From: Allorhizobium sonneratiae
GTDB lineage: Bacteria; Pseudomonadota; Alphaproteobacteria; Rhizobiales; Rhizobiaceae
NCBI RefSeq assembly: GCF_023700755.1
Contig: NZ_JAMKOJ010000004.1
Span: forward strand, 310,001 to 374,000
Reading direction: 5' to 3'
DNA: 64,000 nucleotides
Made by a program: the position numbers and the translations under genes. Below the pieces are notes generated by a model that saw only the letters and a program-made list of their open reading frames with translations, searched no databases and was not told where the DNA came from. Below are positions 44,238-52,725 of the stretch, piece by piece. The first letter of the stretch is position 1. Each line of letters starts with the position of its first letter.

Positions 44238-45117
44238 GCGGCGAAATCCTATCAAAGCTGAGGGATTCGCTCTCCACTTTTTCCGGGTAAGTCCCGACTG
44301 CCAGCTTTTTACCAATCTCATCGTCTTCGGCAGCATAAATTGCTAAATAGAGATTTTGCTCTTGGTCTATCGTTATTGTGGAATGATGAAAGAGAACAGG
44401 ACCAATGCCATTCACCGTGATCGTCCGCTGGCCACGACAACGACCGTGAACATTTTGAGAATTCCACAAATCTTTGAAATAGGCTGAACGCTCTTGTAGT
44501 TGAAAAACCAACTCCTGCATCGCTTCGTCTTCTGGAGCCTGGGCAAAATTTCTCCTGAAGCTCGCGACAAAGAGCGCTGATTGCGCCTCCCAATTATCGA
44601 TGTTTCGGCTCAGGCGCTCATCAGCGAATAGCATCCAAAATATGTTGCGCTCTTCAATGTGGCGGTCCTCGAAGCCGAAGACCAACTGTGCCGCTGGGTT
44701 CCAGGCCAGAACATCCCACCTTAAATTGAAGAGATAGGCTGGTCTCGTTTTCAGGTCGTTTAGGAGTAAATGCGCGACGGGAGGATTTTCAACCGTAACG
44801 TTTCCCCGGCAAATTGGCGGCCGTTTTTGAGCCAGAAGAAACAAATGACGGCGCTCAATCTCGTCCAAACTGAAGACGGTCGCTATTCGGTCCAGAAAAT
44901 AAGACGAGACGCTGATATCCCGACCTTGCTCCAGCCAAGTGTACCATGTGAGACCGACGCCAGCCATTGCTGCGACCTCTTCCCGTCTCAATCCCGGCGT
45001 TCTTCTGCGAGTCGTTGTCGGCAGACCAAGACTCAACGGTGACAGGCTTTCGCGCTTTTGGCGCAGGAATGCGGCCAGCTCTCCGCGTGTCCTATCAAGC
45101 CGTTCGACAGACATCAT
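44221..45117 (-). CDS. XRE-family regulator with MmyB-like ligand-binding domain
   Basis: 298 residues. An XRE helix-turn-helix (about 10-75: TPGLRREEVAAMAGVGLTWY, TWLEQGRDISVS) is followed by the MmyB-like domain (NPPVAHLLLNDLKTRPAYLF, RWDVLAWNPAAQLVFG), a PAS-like fold that binds small hydrophobic molecules. The ATG at 45117 or 45114 follows AAAGG. The in-frame extension to 45249 runs under the MFS gene start and is not conserved. Divergent from the MFS efflux-like gene, it is its probable regulator. The 3' end abuts decayed IS sequence. Confidence 0.9.
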   Translation of the reverse strand: MMSVERLDRTRGELAAFLRQKRESLSPLSLGLPTTTRRRTPGLRREEVAAMAGVGLTWYTWLEQGRDISVSSYFLDRIATVFSLDEIERRHLFLLAQKRPPICRGNVTVENPPVAHLLLNDLKTRPAYLFNLRWDVLAWNPAAQLVFGFEDRHIEERNIFWMLFADERLSRNIDNWEAQSALFVASFRRNFAQAPEDEAMQELVFQLQERSAYFKDLWNSQNVHGRCRGQRTITVNGIGPVLFHHSTITIDQEQNLYLAIYAAEDDEIGKKLAVGTYPEKVESESLSFDRISPHDEHE

Positions 45118-45179
45118 GATACCTTTAGCAATAGGATAACTTCTCCCATAGTAACCGGATAAATTCCTGACCACAATGC

Positions 45180-46430
45180 ATGGCTGTAATCGCCATGCGT
45201 AATGCGCCTGTAAAAGGGTCCCTGAAGGGGGCCACTCACCTTGGAACAATCGCCGAAATGAACCGCTCGATCTACATATTGTCTGCTGGCATGTTTGCCC
45301 TTGGCCTTGATGCCTATGTGATCGCGGGTATTTTGCCGTCTATTGCTGGAAGCTTTGAGATCACTGTTTCAGCCGCAGGGTTAGCAGTCGCCGTCTTCAC
45401 TTTGTTTTACGCGATTTCGGCGCCAGTATTTGCGACTGTGCTTGCTGGAAAGTCGGCAAAAGCGATCCTGTCGATTGCGTTGGCAATATTCGCTTCGGCG
45501 AATCTTCTCAGTGCATTGTCACCTCATTTCGATGTGTTCTTGATCTCTCGCGCACTTGCCGGTGCGGGTGCTGGTCTCTTTTCGCCTTCAGCGGCGGCCG
45601 CAGCGACGACACTCGCCAACAAAGAACGTCATGGGCGTGCGCTTGGGTTCATTTTGGGCGGTATGAGCTTGGGTACCGTCATCGGTGTTCCCGTTGGATT
45701 GCTTATCGCGGACAAGGCCGGATGGGTCGTCTTGTTCTATTTGATCGCAGCCGTGGCGGTCGTGGCGCTGATCGGCATTCGGGTAGCCTTCCCGGCGTTC
45801 ATACCTCGACCTGCTCCTGGTCTGCGCGAACGTTTCAATTTGCTACGCGACCTTAACGTTCTCGGTGTGATCCTCGTCACGTTTTTTCTTGGTCTGGCGA
45901 GCTTGGGCCTTTACACTTACACGGCTCCATTGCTTGCCGCCGTTGACCAAGAATCTCGCCTGCCAGTCTTTCTCTGGGCTTGGGGATGTGGCGGCATTAT
46001 TGGAAGTTTCTCGGTGGGCCACGTTATCGATAGGGTAAAATCGAAAGAGCTGATCATCGTCTGGATAGCGTTTGCGCTGCTGGTGACTTTGGCCGCATTG
46101 CCAACATTTGCCCCTCATGGCTTCGCCTCCCTGATCATTTTTTTCCTATGGGGTCTGTTGGGATGGGCCTCGCAAGCACCTCAACAACATGCTTTGCTCA
46201 CGATGCATTCTCGGCATGGTCCCGCAAGTGTCGCCCTGAACAGTTCAGCAAATTATCTCGGAAGTGCTGTTGGAGCAGCGCTGGGAGGCTGGTTTCTCAG
46301 CAAAACGGGAGCGCCCATCTTTTTGCCCTATGCAGCAGCCATTCCAACGCTTTTTGCGCTGGCGTTGTCCCTGATCAACGCCCGAAACGCCCGGCAAAGA
46401 TGCCTCAAACACAATGGTTTAGGCTCATGA
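45180..46430 (+). CDS. MFS drug-efflux transporter (Cmx/AraJ-like)
   Basis: Up to 416 residues with twelve predicted spans. FALGLDAYVIAGILPSIAGS in span 1 and the RALAGAGAGLFSPSAAAAAT antiporter motif of span 5 place it among the 12-span drug:H+ antiporters and arabinose-efflux proteins. Neither the ATG at 45180 nor the one at 45258, which gives the conserved start MNRSIYILSAG, has a strong ribosome site. The longer form is listed and 45258 is quite possible. Divergent MmyB-type regulator suggests induction by a substrate of the pump. Confidence 0.85.
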   Translation: MAVIAMRNAPVKGSLKGATHLGTIAEMNRSIYILSAGMFALGLDAYVIAGILPSIAGSFEITVSAAGLAVAVFTLFYAISAPVFATVLAGKSAKAILSIALAIFASANLLSALSPHFDVFLISRALAGAGAGLFSPSAAAAATTLANKERHGRALGFILGGMSLGTVIGVPVGLLIADKAGWVVLFYLIAAVAVVALIGIRVAFPAFIPRPAPGLRERFNLLRDLNVLGVILVTFFLGLASLGLYTYTAPLLAAVDQESRLPVFLWAWGCGGIIGSFSVGHVIDRVKSKELIIVWIAFALLVTLAALPTFAPHGFASLIIFFLWGLLGWASQAPQQHALLTMHSRHGPASVALNSSANYLGSAVGAALGGWFLSKTGAPIFLPYAAAIPTLFALALSLINARNARQRCLKHNGLGS

Positions 46431-46447
46431 AGCCCCTTATCGCTGGT

Positions 46448-46556
46448 CTACAGCATCACTCCTTAAATCGGAATGGATTTAAGGAATTATGCTGTAGATT
46501 AAAAGTCTTACAGCGAGTTTTGTGCACCATATTTGGCGCACAAAACTCGCTGTAGG
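46448..46556. repeat. Double-hairpin intergenic repeat of a second type
   Basis: Two imperfect long palindromes stand side by side. 46448-46497 has CTACAGCAT...ATGCTGTAG enclosing TTAAATC...GATTTAA. 46508-46556 has TTACAGCGAGTTTTGTG...CGCACAAAACTCGCTGTAG. Sequence differs from the 34128-type repeat, but the two-palindrome design is similar. It lies just after the MFS gene and may act as a terminator or RNA stabiliser. Confidence 0.7.
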
Positions 46557-46655
46557 ATAGACCGGTACACCTTTCCTCCATGGGTGGCGTCGTCTTAACG
46601 GTTGGAACGCTTGGTGATAACCTGTGTCGCCTGTTTCAGGCAGCTATCGAGCCAA

Positions 46656-46770
46656 AGATTTCACGCCAGATCGAGAGGGCGCAAGCTTCACCTTGGTCTC
46701 GATCTTGTCAGTGGAGACATCATCTGCTCGGAACTGAAAGCGAGGACCTTCGACAATCAGACGACAGAAA
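46656..46770 (+). mobile_element. IS5-like transposase fragment
   Basis: About 30 codons in the plus frame read SRGRKLHLGLDLVSGDIICS then ELKA, matching the WRKLHLxxD segment around the first aspartate of IS5-group transposases. Sequence before and after is not recognisable. The whole gap 46557-46898 has no gene. Confidence 0.5.
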
Positions 46771-46898
46771 CAAAGATCGGTGTCCGAGCTCTCAACCAGA
46801 GGACCAAACTCGGCCGCCCGGAATTCAGGCGCGTGACCTGAAAAATCCAACGGGTCGGGTTAATCCGTCGGGAATCTGATCGCTGCAACACGGCCGCT

Positions 46899-47906
46899 TC
46901 AGCTGCCCTGCCCACTGGCCACCGGGGCAAAGAACACGTCCTGCCATTTCTCCAGCTTGCTTTTCAGCAATCCGCTCGTCGTCATGAAATCCGCGAAGGT
47001 CATGACGCCTTTCGGCTGCACGCCCCATTCGGATTTCACGCTTTCCAGCATTTTCTGAATTTGTTGGGCAGACAGCGAGGACTTTTCGCTGGCGAGAAAG
47101 ATATCGGCGGCTTCCTTCGGATTGGCCTTGATGAAACTGTCAGCCTCGTCGATGGCCGCCACGACTGCCAGCGCGGCATCCTTGCGGTCATCAATGAATG
47201 TCTGCGTGGTCGCCAGCAGGCCGCTGGTGACCTGCTGTCCCAGATAATCGGAGAAATTGAACAGCCGATGGATCTTCGGATCCGCTCCAACAACGTCGCT
47301 ATAGGGATGGGGCGCCACATACGCGCTGATCGTACCGCCACCGATCAACGCGCTGGTCGCATCCGGATGCGGTAGCTGCACCATCATCGTATCGAAATGC
47401 TTCGCATCGCCGAAGGCTTTCTGTGCCGCCATGCGCACTAGCAGACCCTGCTGACCTGTGGTCGACGTCACGGCAATACGGTCGTTGCTGGTGAGGTCCT
47501 TGAGATCCTTCACCTCGGGCTTGTTGACGTAAAAGCCGTTATCACCCGCCACAAGTGCCGCCAAACCGCGAATCTTGATTGATGTCTTGGTCTTTTCGGC
47601 TGCAATCAGCATGCCCGGAAGGCCGTAGGCACCGATGTCGACGGTGCCGCTGATGAGTGCATCGTTGATGGCGGGCGCGCCGCTGATCTTCTTGATATCG
47701 ATCCTGGCCTGAATGCCCTTCGCTTCCAGTTGCTTGGTGAAAAAGCCTTTTTGTTCCGCGACGACCACGGGCAGATAGGCATAGCCATACTGAATGGCAA
47801 TCGTGATGGGTTTTTCCTCGGCGGCGGTGGTTGGATGCGCAAAGCCAAGGGCGCTTGCGAGCGCGAGCCCCATGACGAGACCGCGGCGACTAAGTTTCTG
47901 TTGCAT
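46899..47906 (-). CDS. NitT/TauT-type ABC binding protein without its own transporter genes
   Basis: 335 residues with a twin-arginine-like signal peptide (KLSRRGLVMGLALASALGFA) and the opening ITIAIQYGYAYLPVVVAEQK. It shares MVQLPHPDATSALI and other blocks with the binding protein at 50882, so the two are clear paralogues. ATG 47906 has GGGAGGAAG upstream. No permease or ATPase gene is beside it. It is divergent from the amidohydrolase operon, and a copy of the operator-like motif lies at 47928-47942 in its promoter. It may deliver ligand to the ATPase/permease at 51895-53608. Confidence 0.9.
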   Translation of the reverse strand: MQQKLSRRGLVMGLALASALGFAHPTTAAEEKPITIAIQYGYAYLPVVVAEQKGFFTKQLEAKGIQARIDIKKISGAPAINDALISGTVDIGAYGLPGMLIAAEKTKTSIKIRGLAALVAGDNGFYVNKPEVKDLKDLTSNDRIAVTSTTGQQGLLVRMAAQKAFGDAKHFDTMMVQLPHPDATSALIGGGTISAYVAPHPYSDVVGADPKIHRLFNFSDYLGQQVTSGLLATTQTFIDDRKDAALAVVAAIDEADSFIKANPKEAADIFLASEKSSLSAQQIQKMLESVKSEWGVQPKGVMTFADFMTTSGLLKSKLEKWQDVFFAPVASGQGS

Positions 47907-47927
47907 ACTTCCTCCCGAAGTGCTTTT

Positions 47928-47942
47928 TGAAACGGCGTTGCA
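47928..47942. promoter_or_regulatory. Operator-like motif shared with the 50.76-kb promoter
   Basis: TGAAACGGCGTTGCA is a 15-bp dyad (6 of 7 symmetrical pairs) lying in the divergent gap between the binding-protein gene (leftward) and the amidohydrolase gene (rightward). It differs by one base from TGAAACGCCGTTGCA at 50759-50773. The encoded IclR regulator is the most likely binder. Confidence 0.7.
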
Positions 47943-48035
47943 AAACAAAAGAAACAATGATCAACTCGTTGTCAACATCCGAGTTTCAGTCACTTGAAGT
48001 TGTTGCGCCGCACAATGGAAAAGTGAGGAGGCACG

Positions 48036-49085
48036 ATGTCCAAGGATTCCCCGCATATTCCCGTCGTCGAAAGCTGGCTGGCGCTCAGGCGCGAAGAGCC
48101 TCTATTTCCGCAGTTGCCGATCGTGGATGCCCATCATCATTTGTGGGATCGTCCGGGCCAGCGCTATCTGTTTGCGGAACTGCTGGACGACGCCAATCAG
48201 GGGCATAACGTCCTTGCGACCGTTTTTATCCAAAGCAGGTCGATGTATAATTCCGATGAAGCCGACCCGTCTCTCAGACCAATTGGGGAGGTTGAGTTCG
48301 CCAATGGCATCGCCGCCCAATCCGCGTCCGGCGTTTATAGCCGTCTGCGCGCATGTGCGGGCATTATCGGCTTTTGCGACCTCATGCAACCTGAGCGGGC
48401 GGAGGCTATCCTCGACAGGCTGGTTGCGGCAGGCGGCGGACGCTTTCGCGGTGTTCGAAACCAGACGGCCTGGCATGAGGATGCCGCGATTTCGTCCAAT
48501 CCGATCCCTCCCGTCAAAGGGCTCCTTCTCGAGGAAAAGTTCCGCACCAGCGCAAGCCTGCTAGGTCAGCGTGGGTTCACTCTGGATGTTTGGGTCTACC
48601 ATACGCAGCTTGATGAGGTTTACGCGCTGGCGCGGCATTGCCCGGACACCATGATCATTCTGGATCATCTTGGCGGCCCCCTGGGCGTTGGACCCTATGC
48701 CGGCAGGCGTGAAGAGGTGTTTGCGGAATGGGCGGCGTCGATGACGCAAATCGCAAACCTGCCCAACGTCTTCGTCAAGCTTGGCGGCTTGGCGATGCGG
48801 GTAGGCGGTTTCGAATTTCACAGCGAGCCGGTTCCTCCATCTTCCGAATTGCTGGCCAAGGCATGGGCGCCCTATTTTGAGCGCGTGATAGAGCTCTTCG
48901 GTCCCAAACGCTGCATGTTCGAGAGCAACTTTCCGGTTGACAAGGGCATGGTGTCCTACGGCGTTCTCTGGAATGCATTCAAGCGGATGACGCAGAGCTA
49001 CAGCGAAGCGGAACGGCTCGACCTGTTTTTTACCACGGCTGCCCGTGTCTACGCCCTTCCTGTCCAGCCAGAGGATCAGCACTGA
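48036..49085 (+). CDS. Amidohydrolase-family metal-dependent hydrolase (lactonase-like, COG3618 type)
   Basis: 349 residues of the amidohydrolase TIM barrel. IVDAHHHLWDR carries the HxH metal ligands, IILDHLGGPLG the later histidine, and MFESNFPVDKG the conserved C-terminal aspartate. The family hydrolyses sugar lactones (fuconolactone, rhamnonolactone) or 2-pyrone-4,6-dicarboxylate. The DAHHHLWD opening fits the lactonase subgroup best. The next gene, an SMP-30-type lactonase, overlaps it by one base (TGATG), so the pair is co-translated and probably acts in sequence. Confidence 0.88.
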   Translation: MSKDSPHIPVVESWLALRREEPLFPQLPIVDAHHHLWDRPGQRYLFAELLDDANQGHNVLATVFIQSRSMYNSDEADPSLRPIGEVEFANGIAAQSASGVYSRLRACAGIIGFCDLMQPERAEAILDRLVAAGGGRFRGVRNQTAWHEDAAISSNPIPPVKGLLLEEKFRTSASLLGQRGFTLDVWVYHTQLDEVYALARHCPDTMIILDHLGGPLGVGPYAGRREEVFAEWAASMTQIANLPNVFVKLGGLAMRVGGFEFHSEPVPPSSELLAKAWAPYFERVIELFGPKRCMFESNFPVDKGMVSYGVLWNAFKRMTQSYSEAERLDLFFTTAARVYALPVQPEDQH

Positions 49086-50002
49086 TGTTTTTCGCTCCAC
49101 CACCGATCGTATCGACCGAGATTTTCACGACATTGCCGGAGATGTTCAGAACCCCGCGCCGGACGCGATGGGCCGATGTGAACCGGTCCGGGCAGGAGGT
49201 GCATTCATTCCTTGAGGGTCCCTGCTTCGACAGACAGGGAAGCCTTTACGTCACGGACATACCTTACGGACGCATCTTCCGTATCTCACGGGCAGGGACG
49301 TGGGAACTTGTCACGGAATATGATGGCTGGCCAAACGGGATGAAGTTCTTCAATGAGAGCCAGATCGTTATTGCGGACTACAAGAACGGCATCATGCTGC
49401 TGGACATCGCGACCGGGCACGTAACGCCGCTTCTTCAGGACTACCGGTCCGAGGGCTTCAAGGGCGTGAATGATCTCGTCTTCGCCGCCAATGGCGATCT
49501 CTACTTTACGGATCAGGGGCAGAGCGGACTGCAGGATCCGAGCGGCCGGGTCTTCCGCTATTCGAAGGACGGCAGACTCGATTGTCTTCTGTCGAATGTG
49601 CCGAGCCCCAACGGAATCCTGATTTCCAAAGACATGAGTTCGCTTTTCGTGGCGGTCACGAGGACCCAGCAGATCTGGCGTGCACCACTGCATGACGGTG
49701 TCGCGACCAAAGTGGGTGTCTTCCTGCAGCTCCATGGCGGCATGGGCGGCCCGGACGGATTGGCGCAGTCGGACGAGGGCGAGATTCTCGTGGCACATAC
49801 CGGCTTCGGGTCGATCTGGCATGTGTCGCGATATGGCGAGCCGCTGCATCGAATCGTGTCGTCTGCCGGAATTTCAACGACAAACCTGGCATTCGATCCG
49901 TTGAACCCAAGCACGGTCTACATCACCGAATCCCAGTCCGGGAGCATTCTGCGTGCCGAGCTGCCGATCCGAGGTGCGGAATTGTTCGATAGCGGCCGTT
50001 GA
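49085..50002 (+). CDS. SMP-30/gluconolactonase/LRE-like protein
   Basis: 305 residues of the six-bladed propeller fold. Metal ligands are in FLEGPCFDRQG (glutamate), GVNDLVFAANGDLYFTD (asparagine and aspartate) and PSPNGILISKD. Such enzymes hydrolyse sugar lactones or related esters with Ca or Zn. It overlaps the amidohydrolase stop by one base. Two lactonase-type enzymes in one operon suggest a substrate that passes through lactone intermediates. Confidence 0.88.
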   Translation: MFFAPPPIVSTEIFTTLPEMFRTPRRTRWADVNRSGQEVHSFLEGPCFDRQGSLYVTDIPYGRIFRISRAGTWELVTEYDGWPNGMKFFNESQIVIADYKNGIMLLDIATGHVTPLLQDYRSEGFKGVNDLVFAANGDLYFTDQGQSGLQDPSGRVFRYSKDGRLDCLLSNVPSPNGILISKDMSSLFVAVTRTQQIWRAPLHDGVATKVGVFLQLHGGMGGPDGLAQSDEGEILVAHTGFGSIWHVSRYGEPLHRIVSSAGISTTNLAFDPLNPSTVYITESQSGSILRAELPIRGAELFDSGR

Positions 50003-50041
50003 GGTATCAATCCCGTATGATGACCGGTGAGTGGGAATGAA

Positions 50042-50749
50042 ATGATCGACGACAATGAAAACGCATCTTCGAGTGTCAAAGGCGTGGCCGCGGCCGACCG
50101 CCTGCTGACGGTTCTGACAGCCTTCCAGCGCGGCGATGATGCGCTGGAACTGGCGGAACTGACGAAGCGCACGGGGCTGGTCAAGACAACCATCATGCGC
50201 ATGTGCGTTTCCCTGCAGAGTTTTGGTTTGGTGGAGCGCATGCCGGATGGCCGCTATCGGCTCGGAACGGAGATTGCCCGGCTTGGCTCCGCTTATCTCC
50301 AGTCCTACGCCCTGGAATCGGAGGTGACGCCTGTTCTGGAGAAACTCGTCACGATATCGGGTGAAACCGCTTCCTTTTACATTCGCCGTGGCGACCAACG
50401 GCTCTGCCTTTTCCGGCATGATTCGCCTTCGCCCCTGCGCATGCATGTCAGGCCGGGGGATTTGAGACCCATGGACGGATCGTCCATTGCGCAGGTCCTG
50501 CGGCGCTTTGAAGTGGAAGGTCGAGACCTGGCCACGCTCGAGGAGGTCCCGATCTACTCCAACGGTGTAACAGATCCGCATGTCGCGTCGATGGCGACGC
50601 CTGTTTTCGGTGCCGGACAAAGGCTTCTCGGGGCATTGGCGATCTCGGGGCCGGCGTCTCGCCTGACGGCAGAGACCGCTGGTGAGGTGCGTGAGAGACT
50701 GTTTCAACTGGCCAATGGCCTGACGCGCTCGCTCGGCGGCGACCACTGA
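50042..50749 (+). CDS. IclR-family transcriptional regulator
   Basis: 235 residues: winged HTH (about 18-75: AAADRLLTVLTAFQRGDDAL, RTGLVKTTIMRMCVSLQSFG) and the IclR effector domain (ISGETASFYIRRGDQRLCLF, PMDGSSIAQVLRRF). It follows the lactonase gene by about 40 bp in the same direction. ATG 50042 is listed, and a GTG at 50027 is possible. It is the only regulator encoded inside the 46.9-56.9 kb regulon, and operator-like motifs stand at 47928 and in a pair at 50759-50797, immediately after this gene. Confidence 0.92.
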   Translation: MIDDNENASSSVKGVAAADRLLTVLTAFQRGDDALELAELTKRTGLVKTTIMRMCVSLQSFGLVERMPDGRYRLGTEIARLGSAYLQSYALESEVTPVLEKLVTISGETASFYIRRGDQRLCLFRHDSPSPLRMHVRPGDLRPMDGSSIAQVLRRFEVEGRDLATLEEVPIYSNGVTDPHVASMATPVFGAGQRLLGALAISGPASRLTAETAGEVRERLFQLANGLTRSLGGDH

Positions 50750-50758
50750 CGAAAATAA

Positions 50759-50797
50759 TGAAACGCCGTTGCATTTTATATTTGCAACGGCGTTTCG
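50759..50797. promoter_or_regulatory. Paired operator-like motifs upstream of the second binding-protein gene
   Basis: TGAAACGCCGTTGCA (50759-50773) and TGCAACGGCGTTTCG (50783-50797) are inverted copies of one motif. Together they form a perfect 14-bp inverted repeat around a TTTTATATT spacer. Centres are 24 bp apart, just over two helical turns, so two regulator dimers could bind the same face. The binding-protein start is 85 bp downstream. Confidence 0.82.
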
Positions 50798-50881
50798 AAA
50801 TGTTATGCCTTCCTCGTGGAATGCAGGAATGCGGTCGTCGGAGGAGAATGACGGCCTGTTCCTCGGCATGTGGAGGAATTT

Positions 50882-51895
50882 ATGATTTCCGTGACAAGAA
50901 GAAGAGCGCTTGCCTTCGGAGGGATGGGCTTACTGTCTGCGCTTGGCGCACCGGCGATTGCGCGTGCGCAGGAAAAGAAGCTCATCAAGATCGCTATCCA
51001 GTTTGGCACCAGCCATCTGGCGACAACGGTGGCAGACCAGTTGTCGTTTTTCAAAAAGCACGCCGCAAAGAATGGCATTGACGACGTTGCCTTTCAAATT
51101 CAGCGCGTCAGCGGTTCTCCCGTCATCAATGATGGCATTTTCAGCGGCAGCCTTGATGTGGGAGCCTATGGAACAACGGCTCTGATTGCCGCCTGGGCCA
51201 AGACGAAGGGATCCTATGACCTGAAGGGAATTGCAGCCTGCAATGAGGCGGTGCTGGCCCTCTACTCCAATGATCCGGCGGTGAAGTCGATCAAGGACAT
51301 CCGTCCCACGGATCGCATTGCGGTGACGGCCACGACCTCCCCACAGGCGATCATGCTGCAAATGGCAGCGGAAAAGGCTTTTGGCAAAGGTCAGGTCAAC
51401 CGCTTTGACAAGCAAATGGTCCAGCTTCCCCACCCCGATGCGACCGCCGCCCTGATTTCGAGAACCGACATTACGCTTTATTTTGCGGCACCTCCGTTTA
51501 TCAGCACCCTCGAAGCATCCGGTAAATGCTACAAGGTCATCGATGGCCAGGAGATTGTCGGTGGCCCTTATTCGGGTGCCTTGCTTGCCTCGACGAAAAA
51601 ATTTGCTGACACCAATCCGAAAGCCGTTGTCACCATTGTCGATGCGCTGAAGGAAGCGATGGATCTGATCAAGCGCGACCCCAAGCAGGCCGCCGAAATC
51701 TACAGATCGGTCGAAAAGACGAGCCTCTCGAACGATGAAGCCGAGGCGGCCATCAGGGGGCAGGTCTTCACCACTGAACCCCGCGGCATGCAGATGTTCG
51801 CGAATTTCCTGGCCAGTACGGGTAGCATCAAGCAGGCTCCTGCGAGCTGGAGGGAGATGTTCTTTGATCCGATCGCTGAGGGGAATGGCAGCTGA
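50882..51895 (+). CDS. NitT/TauT-type ABC transporter binding protein
   Basis: 337 residues with a signal peptide containing RRRALAFGGMG (possible Tat type) cleaved near AIARAQ. The body begins LIKIAIQFGTSHLATTVADQ, and MVQLPHPDATAAL matches the paralogue at 46899. ATG 50882 follows a GGAGG site. It overlaps the ATPase gene by one base (TGATG). The set 50882-53608 is a complete importer, controlled through the paired motifs at 50759-50797. Confidence 0.92.
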   Translation: MISVTRRRALAFGGMGLLSALGAPAIARAQEKKLIKIAIQFGTSHLATTVADQLSFFKKHAAKNGIDDVAFQIQRVSGSPVINDGIFSGSLDVGAYGTTALIAAWAKTKGSYDLKGIAACNEAVLALYSNDPAVKSIKDIRPTDRIAVTATTSPQAIMLQMAAEKAFGKGQVNRFDKQMVQLPHPDATAALISRTDITLYFAAPPFISTLEASGKCYKVIDGQEIVGGPYSGALLASTKKFADTNPKAVVTIVDALKEAMDLIKRDPKQAAEIYRSVEKTSLSNDEAEAAIRGQVFTTEPRGMQMFANFLASTGSIKQAPASWREMFFDPIAEGNGS

Positions 51896-52725
51896 TGAAC
51901 GTCGTGCTCAATCCCAAAGCCCCTCTGGAGGCAGGTGCTGTGAACAGTGCGGCAGATCCGCTTCTCTCCGTTGACGGGGTGACGCTCCAATACAAGACCG
52001 GTGCAGCGATTTTGACCGCAACCTACAGGGTCAGCTTCAATGTCTTGAAAAATGACCGGTTCATTCTGCTTGGCCCGTCCGGCTGCGGCAAATCCACATT
52101 GCTGAAGAGCGTCGCCGGGTTTTTACCTCCCGTCGAAGGCAAGATCAGCCTGAACGGCAAGACCGTTCAGGGGCCCGGGCCAGATCGAATGATGGTATTC
52201 CAGGAGTTCGATCAGCTGATGCCGTGGATGACGGTCATCGACAATGTCATGTTTCCGATGAAGCGCACGTCCCGCTTCCCAGGTTCGGACATCCGCGACC
52301 GCGCCCGCAAGGTCATTGCCAAGGTCGGATTGTCGAAATTTGAAAACTCCTATCCGCACATGCTGTCGGGTGGCATGAAGCAGCGCGTGGCGATTGCACG
52401 GGCGCTGGCCATGGAACCGCAGATGCTGTTGATGGATGAGCCCTTCGCTGCTCTCGACGCTTTGACGCGCCGGCGGATGCAGGAGGAGCTGCTCGAATTG
52501 TGGGACGACGTGCGGTTCACCTTGCTGTTCGTCACGCACTCCATCGAAGAGGCGATCATCGTCGGTTCCCGCATCCTGGTCCTGTCGCCGCATCCCGGTC
52601 AGGTCCGCGCGGAACTTGACGCAAGCGCCTACGGCCACAGCCATCAGGGCGACGCCGATTTCATGGCCTTCAATCGCAAGATCAACCAGATGCTCTTCGG
52701 AGACCAGGAGGTCGCCCATGAGTAA
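51895..52725 (+). CDS. NitT/TauT-type ABC transporter ATP-binding protein
   Basis: 276 residues: Walker [11 protein letters not shown]-loop VFQEFDQLMPWMT, signature [15 protein letters not shown], Walker B MLLMDEPFAALD. The QLMPW loop is typical of the TauB/SsuB group. The first about 20 residues may be an extension, since an in-frame GTG at 51940 also exists. It overlaps the permease gene by 8 bases. Confidence 0.93.
   Translation: MNVVLNPKAPLEAGAVNSAADPLLSVDGVTLQYKTGAAILTATYRVSFNVLKNDRFILLGPSGCGKSTLLKSVAGFLPPVEGKISLNGKTVQGPGPDRMMVFQEFDQLMPWMTVIDNVMFPMKRTSRFPGSDIRDRARKVIAKVGLSKFENSYPHMLSGGMKQRVAIARALAMEPQMLLMDEPFAALDALTRRRMQEELLELWDDVRFTLLFVTHSIEEAIIVGSRILVLSPHPGQVRAELDASAYGHSHQGDADFMAFNRKINQMLFGDQEVAHE

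Noticed and set aside
43361..46430. A phage-defence island formed by VapBC, the MmyB regulator and the MFS gene
   Set aside because: No nuclease, methylase, reverse transcriptase or other defence core gene is present. The genes are ordinary stand-alone units separated by IS debris.
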